A stretch of DNA of 11,343 nucleotides from JANPEZ01 sp031423155. GTDB lineage: Bacteria > Actinomycetota > UBA4738 > HRBIN12. The position numbers and the translations under genes are program-made. Shown here piece after piece: positions 6,667 to 11,343 of this stretch. How positions within the stretch are numbered: the first letter of the stretch is position 1; every line of letters begins with the position of its first letter. Location: assembly GCA_031423155.1 (NCBI GenBank), contig JANPEZ010000135.1, forward strand, positions 1-11,343, in the 5' to 3' direction. Below the pieces are notes generated by a model. The model ran no database searches. It worked only from the letters and a program-made list of their open reading frames with translations, and had not been told where the DNA came from.

Positions 6667-6672
6667 TAGACT
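6667..6672 (+). promoter_or_regulatory. -10 box TAGACT before alaS, suggesting a leaderless transcript
   Basis: TAGACT, preceded by CGG, ends seven bases before the A of the alaS ATG at 6680. In bacterial promoters transcription starts about 6-8 bases after the -10 box, so the mRNA would begin at or next to the start codon. The lack of a Shine-Dalgarno before alaS fits this. No -35 is evident. Confidence 0.5.
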
Positions 6673-6679
6673 CCTGCCG

Positions 6680-9298
6680 ATGGAGGGCAACCGGGTCCGC
6701 GAGACGTTCCTTTCGTTCTTCGAAGAACGAGGTCACAAGCGCGTGCCCTCGTCGTCCCTGATCCCTCCGGCCGAATCCGGCCTGTTGCTCGCCAACGCCG
6801 GGATGAACCAGTTCATCCCCTACTTCCTGGGGCAGGCACCGGCGCCGTTCCCGCGGGCGACCACCGTCCAGAAGTGCTTCCGCGCCAACGACATCGACAA
6901 CGTCGGCCACACCGCGAGGCACCTGACGATGTTCGAGATGCTCGGCAACTTCTCATTCGGCGACTACTTCAAGGCAGATTCCTGCGCCTGGGGCCTGGAG
7001 CTGATCACGCAGGTTTACGGGATCGACATCGATCGGATCTGGACCTCCGTCTACGAGACCGATGACGAGGCCATCGGCATCTGGCAAGACCTGGGTATCC
7101 CGGCCGGTCGCATCGTTCGCCGCGGCAAGGCCGACAACTACTGGTCCACGCACACCGCCGGCCCGGGAGGCCCGAGCAGCGAGATCTTCGTCGATCGCGG
7201 GCCCGAGTACGGCCCCGAGGGCGGTCCCGAGGCCGACGAGGATCGTTTCATGGAGGTCTGGAACCACGTCTTCATGCAGGACCTGGTCGACGCCGACGAG
7301 AACGTCCTGGGGGAGCTTCCGGCCAAGAACATCGACACCGGAGCCAGCGTCGAGCGCCTCGCGACGGTCCTGAACGACCTGGACTCCTTCTTCGAAACCG
7401 ACCTGATGCGGCCGCTGCTGGAGATCGCCGAGTCGATGTCGGGCCGCAAGCACGGCGCCGACGAGCGCGTTGACGTCTCCTTGAAGGTGATCGCCGAACA
7501 CGGTCGTTCGACCACCTTCCTCATAGCCGACGGGGTTCAGCCCTCCAACGAGGGTCGCGGGTACATCCTTCGGCGCATGCTGCGCCGCGTCGTCAGCCAC
7601 GCGAAGCGCTTGGGGATCGAGGGGGCCGTGATGCCCGCGTTGGTCGAGACGACCGTCGCCCTGATGGGCGACGCCTACCCGGAACTGCGCGAGAACCAGG
7701 CCTTCGTCCTGCAGGTTGCAGCCGGCGAGGAGGAGCGCTTCGCCGCGACCCTTCGCCAGGGCATGCAGATCTTCGGACGGGCTTTGGACGCAACCCCGGC
7801 AGGTGGAACGCTGGCCAGCGGTGATGCCTTCAAGCTCTTCGACACGTTCGGCTTTCCGGCCCAGCTGACCGAGGAGCTCGCCGCTGAAGCCGGTCGAACC
7901 GTGGACATGGACGGGTTCGCCGAACTCATGCAGGAGCAGCGCGCCCGCGCCCGCGCGAACGCCAAGAAGGTGCCCATCGGACTGGACGCCGCCGCCGCCC
8001 CACCGGGCGAGTTCGTCGGCTACGACCGGCTCGAGTCAGAAGTCAGCCTGGTCGGCCTGCTGGACCCGGACTACGGCGAACTCGAAGCGGCCGAGGAGGG
8101 CGAGCAGGTGCGCGTCTTCCTCGACGTGACTCCCTTCTACGCCGAGGGTGGAGGACAGGTCGGCGACCAAGGGGTCATCCGCACCTCGGGCGGGCTGATC
8201 ACCGTCACCGACACCCAGCGGATCGGCGATCACGCATTCATGCACACCGGCGTCGTCGCTTCGGGTGAGGTTCGCCAGGGCGAGCGAGCCCACGCCCAGG
8301 TGGATATCGCGCGCCGCGAAGCCACCGCCCGCGCGCACACCAGCACCCACATAGTCCACTGGACGATGAAGCATCTTCTCGGCGAACACGCACGCCAGGC
8401 GGGTTCGCTCGTCGCTCCCGGGCGGCTGCGCTTCGACTTCCCGAATCCGGGCGCCGTTCCGACCGAGGTCCTTCAGGAGGCCGAGATCCAGGCTAACGCC
8501 CTGCTCGCCCGAGACGATGACATCAAGATCTTCGAGACGTCGATGGACGAGGCCAAGGCCCTGGGCGCCGTCGCACTCTTCGGCGAGAAGTACGGAGACA
8601 CCGTCCGTGTGGTTGAGGTCGGCGACTACTCCCGAGAGCTCTGCGGCGGAACGCATGTCGCTCGCACCGGGAACGTTGCCTTGATCCGGATACTGCACGA
8701 AGGCTCGATCGGCGCCGGGATGCGACGCGTCGAAGCCCTGGTCGGCCCAGACGCCCTGCGTCAGATCAACGTGGAACGCGCCCTGCTGCACGACCTGGTC
8801 GAAGCCCTCGGAAGCAAGGATCCACAGGCCGCGACCGAAAGGGCTCGCCAACTTGTCGAGAGGACGAAACGCCTCGAATCAGAGCTGGGCAAGCTTCGAA
8901 AGGGCGACCGCGACGCCGTGATCGGAGAACTCGCCGCGCGAGCCACGAAGGTCGGCGACGTAGCGCTGGTGGTCTCCGAGATCCCCGGCGAAGACGCCGA
9001 CGGCCTCAGGGAACTCGCTCAGTCCCTGCGTCAGCTCCTCGAGAAAGATGGATCGGCTGCAGTGGTCCTGGGCAACGGCGATGGGGGAAAGGCGCTGCTG
9101 GTAGCCGCGGCTACCAAGTCGTTGGTCGACCGCGGTGTCACGGCGCCCCTCCTTCTGGAAGGCGCCGCCAAGCGGATAGGGGGAGGCGCGGGAGGCAAGC
9201 CCATCCTCGGGTTCGCGGGAGGAAAGAACGCCGAAGGACTGGCAGCCGCTCTCGAAGGGATCCCCGGGCGCCTCTCGGAGCTCCTGGAAGGCGCCTAG
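6680..9298 (+). CDS. alaS: Alanyl-tRNA synthetase with editing and C-Ala domains
   Basis: AlaRS charges tRNAAla and clears Ser- and Gly-tRNAAla. At 872 residues it is full length. The aminoacylation domain (about 1-250) shows LLANAGMNQF (36-45), TTVQKCFRANDIDNVGHTAR (61-80) and MFEMLGNFSFGDYFK (84-98). The motif-2 region is the short actinobacterial form without the GGKHND-like insertion of enterobacteria. The usual GPCGPCSE reads GPGGPSSE (161-168), losing two cysteines. The editing domain keeps its zinc ligands: H553 and H557 (HTSTH), C655 and H659 (CGGTH). A coiled coil (about 715-745) leads to the C-Ala domain with the glycine motif IGGGAGGKP (833-841). The ATG start lacks a Shine-Dalgarno and lies seven bases after a -10 box, so it may be translated leaderless. 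ruvX follows after one base. Confidence 0.97.
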   Translation: MEGNRVRETFLSFFEERGHKRVPSSSLIPPAESGLLLANAGMNQFIPYFLGQAPAPFPRATTVQKCFRANDIDNVGHTARHLTMFEMLGNFSFGDYFKADSCAWGLELITQVYGIDIDRIWTSVYETDDEAIGIWQDLGIPAGRIVRRGKADNYWSTHTAGPGGPSSEIFVDRGPEYGPEGGPEADEDRFMEVWNHVFMQDLVDADENVLGELPAKNIDTGASVERLATVLNDLDSFFETDLMRPLLEIAESMSGRKHGADERVDVSLKVIAEHGRSTTFLIADGVQPSNEGRGYILRRMLRRVVSHAKRLGIEGAVMPALVETTVALMGDAYPELRENQAFVLQVAAGEEERFAATLRQGMQIFGRALDATPAGGTLASGDAFKLFDTFGFPAQLTEELAAEAGRTVDMDGFAELMQEQRARARANAKKVPIGLDAAAAPPGEFVGYDRLESEVSLVGLLDPDYGELEAAEEGEQVRVFLDVTPFYAEGGGQVGDQGVIRTSGGLITVTDTQRIGDHAFMHTGVVASGEVRQGERAHAQVDIARREATARAHTSTHIVHWTMKHLLGEHARQAGSLVAPGRLRFDFPNPGAVPTEVLQEAEIQANALLARDDDIKIFETSMDEAKALGAVALFGEKYGDTVRVVEVGDYSRELCGGTHVARTGNVALIRILHEGSIGAGMRRVEALVGPDALRQINVERALLHDLVEALGSKDPQAATERARQLVERTKRLESELGKLRKGDRDAVIGELAARATKVGDVALVVSEIPGEDADGLRELAQSLRQLLEKDGSAAVVLGNGDGGKALLVAAATKSLVDRGVTAPLLLEGAAKRIGGGAGGKPILGFAGGKNAEGLAAALEGIPGRLSELLEGA

Positions 9299-9299
9299 C

Positions 9300-9719
9300 G
9301 TGAACCCCACCGGCCGGGTGTTGGGCCTGGACCTGGGAGAGGCGCGGATCGGCGTGGCCATAAGCGATCCGGAGCGGCGCCTGGCGCTTCCCCTCGGAAC
9401 GGTTCACGTCGGGCGTCCCCCGGGAGAGCTGCGAGCGATCGCCGCGATGATCGAAGAAAGCGAAGTCACGCTCGTGGTCGTGGGACACCCCAGGTCGATG
9501 TCCGGAGACCGAGGTCCCGCTGCCCTCAAGGCCGAGGCGTTCGCCGACGCGCTTCGCGGAGCAACCGCCGTCGAGATCGAACTTCAGGACGAGAGACTGA
9601 CCACGATCCAGGCAGAGGGCGAGCTGCGTCGGGCCGGCATCGGCGGCCGTGAGCGGCGCGCGTTGGTCGACAAGACCGCGGCCACTCTCATCCTGCAGGC
9701 CTGGCTCGACTCGCACTGA
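9300..9719 (+). CDS. ruvX: YqgF/RuvX-family putative Holliday-junction resolvase
   Basis: This 139-residue RNase-H-fold protein belongs to the YqgF/RuvX family. Members are described as putative Holliday-junction resolvases and, in some bacteria, as 16S rRNA processing or antitermination factors. Visible motifs are GLDLGEARIGVA (9-20, with catalytic Asp11), VVGHPRSMSGDRG (60-72), the second acidic site in DERLTT (97-102), and VDKTAATLILQAWLD (123-137, with Asp124). All catalytic acids are present and the length is usual. Start: GTG 9300, one base after the alaS stop, with GGAAGG (9286-9291) eight bases upstream. The alaS-ruvX-mltG-aroE order is conserved in actinobacteria. It is translated from the alaS message unless the box before mltG also serves other units. 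Confidence 0.93.
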   Translation: MNPTGRVLGLDLGEARIGVAISDPERRLALPLGTVHVGRPPGELRAIAAMIEESEVTLVVVGHPRSMSGDRGPAALKAEAFADALRGATAVEIELQDERLTTIQAEGELRRAGIGGRERRALVDKTAATLILQAWLDSH

Positions 9720-9737
9720 GTCGCCGGCTCTCCCCGG

Positions 9738-9743
9738 TATCCT
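9738..9743 (+). promoter_or_regulatory. -10 box TATCCT before mltG
   Basis: TATCCT, preceded by CGG, ends nine bases before the mltG ATG at 9753, in a 33-base gap with no Shine-Dalgarno of normal spacing. Transcription from it would leave a leader of only one to three bases. It shares the GGTAnnnT form with the boxes before alaS and the DUF948 gene. No -35 is evident. Confidence 0.42.
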
Positions 9744-9752
9744 CGGAGCCCG

Positions 9753-10823
9753 ATGGAACCCGAACGCAGTCAGAGCCGCAGCGAGCGGCTAAAGCCAGAC
9801 CACGAGCGATCCGGTCGCCGGGCGATCGCAGTGCTCCTCGTGGCGTTCCTGGTCGTGGCCGGAGCCGTGGTAGCAGCCACCTCCTATTACAGGAGGTGCG
9901 GAGGCGCCGCGGGCCCTCAGACACCGGTGAGGATCACGATCCGGCAGGGGAGCTCGGGTGATGATGTCGTAGCCTTGCTTGCGCGCGAGGGCGTGATCCG
10001 GTGTGGAGGGATCGTCGGCCGCCTCCTCATGCAGAACACCGGTCAAGCGAGCGCCATCAGGGCCGGTTCCTACGACCTGACGACGAACATGACCCTCGGG
10101 GATGTCATGTCGATCGTCACGGCACCTCCGGTCCCGATCCCGTACGTGAACCTGACCGTGATCCCGGGCCATCGCTTGACCCAGATCGCCGAGGCGGTTG
10201 CCCGGGACCTCGGGATATCGGAGAAGGTGTTCCTGCGCGCAGCAGAGAGTGGGGACTTCTCCCTCCCGCCTTATCTGCCTGCGGGAAAGCCCAGCGTGGA
10301 GGGGTTCCTGTGGCCTGAGACCTACAGGGTGGTAAAGAAGGATGCCACGGCTCCGACCGTGATCCAGAAGTTGCTCGATCAGTTCGCTACGGATACCGCC
10401 GGCATTCCGTGGGAGAACGCAGGGGCTCTCGGTGTGAGCGAGTACGAGATCGTGGTGATCGCTTCGATCATCGAGAAGGAGGTCGTGGCATCGGCGGACC
10501 GCGAGCTGGTAGCCGCCGTCATCTACAACCGGCTGAAGATCGGGATGAGCTTGGGTATGGATACCACCGTCGCATACATCGATCCGGACCCCTCGAACGG
10601 GCTCACCGTCTCCGATTTCGCGATCGATAGTCCTTACAACACCCGGCTGAATCCGGGGCTGCCCCCGACCCCGATCACGAGTCCGGGCCTGGAGTCCTTG
10701 CAGGCGGCACTGCAACCGGCGAAGGTTGACTACCTGTACTTCGTTCAGTGCCCTGGGGAGGCGAGGTCGCGATTCAGTACTTCCTACGACGACTTCCTCA
10801 GCGATAAGGGCTGCCTTGGCTGA
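9753..10823 (+). CDS. mltG: Endolytic murein transglycosylase MltG (YceG-like)
   Basis: MltG is a membrane-anchored lytic transglycosylase that cleaves nascent glycan strands and sets their length. The layout is a charged cytoplasmic tail (1-23), one transmembrane helix (about 24-44), a LysM-like region (about 57-125), then the YceG catalytic domain. Catalytic-domain motifs are VEGFLWPETYRV (182-193), ASIIEKE with the probable catalytic Glu241 (237-243), VIYNRLKIGMSLGMDTTVAY (256-275), SPYNTRLNPGLPPTPI (293-308) and DYLYFV (326-331). The usual DPTV reads DTTV, and the late His-Phe motif reads RSRFS; both are minor. The length of 356 residues is normal. Start: ATG 9753 lies just after a -10 box. 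Tandem rare AGG-AGG Arg codons right after the helix sit in a perfect hairpin (9878-9898). The end overlaps the aroE start by eight bases. Confidence 0.95.
   Translation: MEPERSQSRSERLKPDHERSGRRAIAVLLVAFLVVAGAVVAATSYYRRCGGAAGPQTPVRITIRQGSSGDDVVALLAREGVIRCGGIVGRLLMQNTGQASAIRAGSYDLTTNMTLGDVMSIVTAPPVPIPYVNLTVIPGHRLTQIAEAVARDLGISEKVFLRAAESGDFSLPPYLPAGKPSVEGFLWPETYRVVKKDATAPTVIQKLLDQFATDTAGIPWENAGALGVSEYEIVVIASIIEKEVVASADRELVAAVIYNRLKIGMSLGMDTTVAYIDPDPSNGLTVSDFAIDSPYNTRLNPGLPPTPITSPGLESLQAALQPAKVDYLYFVQCPGEARSRFSTSYDDFLSDKGCLG
9878..9898 (+). repeat. Perfect 8-bp inverted repeat containing an internal Shine-Dalgarno
   Basis: CACCTCCT (9878-9885) and AGGAGGTG (9891-9898) are exact reverse complements with a five-base ATTAC loop, inside mltG codons 42-49. 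The right arm is a perfect Shine-Dalgarno and supplies tandem AGG-AGG arginine codons; the left arm has the same sequence as the 3' end of 16S rRNA genes. It encodes residues at the outer edge of the transmembrane helix. No start codon lies at usual spacing downstream (the in-frame GTG at 9927 is 30 bases away). A pausing role is therefore more plausible than internal initiation, but chance is possible. Confidence 0.6.
10805..10810 (+). promoter_or_regulatory. Shine-Dalgarno that fixes the TTG start of aroE
   Basis: TAAGGG ends five bases before TTG 10816, inside the last codons of mltG. It favours TTG 10816 over the in-frame GTG at 10840, which has no such site. Confidence 0.55.
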
Positions 10824-11343
10824 GCGAGAGCACATCCGCGTGGACTCCGGTACCAGAGCGGTCGGAGTGATCGGCTGGCCCGTCGACCACAGCCTGTCTC
10901 CCGTGATCCACAACGCCGCCTTCGGCGCCCTCGGCTTGAACTGGGTCTACGTTCCCATGCCCGTCGAGCCCGGCGAACTCCCGGCGGCAGTCGAGGGGCT
11001 GCGCGCGTTGGGATCCGCCGGCGCGAACGTGACGATGCCTCACAAGAGCGAGAGCGCCGCGCTTGCCGACACCCTTTCCGAGGATGCCGCCCGGTTGAGG
11101 GCGGTCAACACATTCGTCATCGGTTCAGCCGGTATTGAAGGCCACAACACAGATGCCCCCGGGTTCGCACGGTTCCTGGATCGTGACGCCGGCTTCGATC
11201 CCGCTGGCTCGTTTGCGGGCAGGACGGTGCGGGGCGTCCGACGTGGCGGCCCGGCCTGGAACAGCGGCCTGCGCAACGGGATGGCTTTGGAAAGCTGGAC
11301 CTACACGGCGGGCGACATGACCCGTGAGATCGAGCTGACCGAT
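10816..11343 (+). CDS. aroE: Shikimate dehydrogenase, N-terminal domain; 3' part runs off the window and departs from the family
   Basis: AroE reduces 3-dehydroshikimate to shikimate with NADPH (shikimate pathway). From TTG 10816 the frame shows a clear substrate-binding domain: VGVIGWPVDHSLSP (16-29, with S26 and S28), NVTMPHK with catalytic K77, AVNT with N98, and NTD with D113. It then reads GFDPAGSFAGRTV to residue 138. At this point the family has the NADP-binding strand and glycine-rich turn (VLVLGAGGAAR-like). Here the frame instead reads GVRRGGPAWNSGLRNG and onward, still open to the last base. None of the three forward frames restores the Rossmann motif, so a simple frameshift does not explain it. 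The gene overlaps mltG by eight bases and is probably translationally coupled. The first 138 codons are secure; the rest is doubtful. Confidence 0.85.
   Translation, partial: MAEREHIRVDSGTRAVGVIGWPVDHSLSPVIHNAAFGALGLNWVYVPMPVEPGELPAAVEGLRALGSAGANVTMPHKSESAALADTLSEDAARLRAVNTFVIGSAGIEGHNTDAPGFARFLDRDAGFDPAGSFAGRTVRGVRRGGPAWNSGLRNGMALESWTYTAGDMTREIELTD
11230..11343 (+). other. Non-AroE, PDZ-like coding segment fused in frame at the window end
   Basis: The last 38 codons keep strongly G/C third positions and no stop, so they look coding in this frame. The GGPAWNSGLRNGM stretch resembles the GPAxxAGLxxGD region of PDZ domains, for instance those of M61-type peptidases. The end, MTREIELTD, fits a PDZ-type strand before a beta turn. 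Nothing in it resembles the AroE NADP-binding domain. I read it as a join of two unrelated coding sequences near 11230, more likely an assembly chimera at a contig end than a natural fusion. The PDZ label is tentative. Confidence 0.45.

Noticed and set aside
11135..11320. Alternative forward frame at the window end as a frameshifted AroE NADP domain
   Set aside because: Its peptide (CGASDVAARPGTAACATG) only loosely resembles a glycine-rich loop and soon stops. The aroE frame keeps better codon bias through the same bases.

Overview
The window is a gene-dense, G+C-rich stretch with third codon positions mostly G or C. All genes are on the + strand, with several GTG and TTG starts. The gene content and order resemble the housekeeping region of Actinomycetota as I remember it from mycobacteria: rel, a glyoxalase-II-like hydrolase, hisS, aspS, rarA, alaS, ruvX, mltG, aroE. 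The Rel C-terminus, the hydrolase, the AlaRS active-site spacing, a predicted F420-dependent oxidoreductase and the DUF948/DUF6167-like pair all fit that phylum. Several substitutions in normally rigid tRNA-synthetase motifs suggest a deep-branching or uncultured member rather than a familiar genus. I cannot name the species. No gap between genes exceeds about 70 bases, and I see no tRNA, rRNA, CRISPR, insertion sequence or phage gene.

Layout. Bases 1-4774 hold the 3' end of rel ((p)ppGpp synthetase/hydrolase), dtd (D-aminoacyl-tRNA deacylase), a metallo-beta-lactamase-fold hydrolase, hisS, aspS and a small PPOX-type flavin/F420 oxidoreductase. They are packed with 0-2 base gaps or short overlaps, except for about 60 bases before the hydrolase. 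rarA follows at once (4775-5998). A 49-base gap with a -10 box and the best Shine-Dalgarno of the window opens the next unit: a DUF948 membrane protein, a small DUF6167-like membrane protein, then alaS, ruvX, mltG and the start of aroE. alaS and mltG each have a -10-like hexamer 7-9 bases before the start codon, suggesting leaderless or near-leaderless transcripts.

Function. The first half groups tRNA charging (HisRS, AspRS), proofreading of D-aminoacyl-tRNA (Dtd) and the amino-acid starvation alarm (Rel). AspRS has features of the non-discriminating type, which would imply a transamidosome route to Asn-tRNA. The second half covers replication-fork recombination (RarA), alanyl-tRNA synthesis with editing (AlaRS), a YqgF/RuvX nuclease-fold protein, the peptidoglycan endolytic transglycosylase MltG, and the fourth step of the shikimate pathway (AroE).

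Unusual points. I do not see a new multi-gene system here; this is mainly core housekeeping DNA. The best leads are: (1) the aroE reading frame leaves the family after about codon 138 and continues, still open, into a PDZ-like segment, which looks like a chimeric junction at the end of the sequence; (2) HisRS has Gly in place of the near-invariant motif-2 Glu; (3) AspRS has Phe and Leu in place of two near-invariant prolines; (4) recurrent GGTAnnnT boxes sit just upstream of start codons; (5) a perfect hairpin in mltG pairs an internal AGGAGGTG with CACCTCCT right after the membrane helix.
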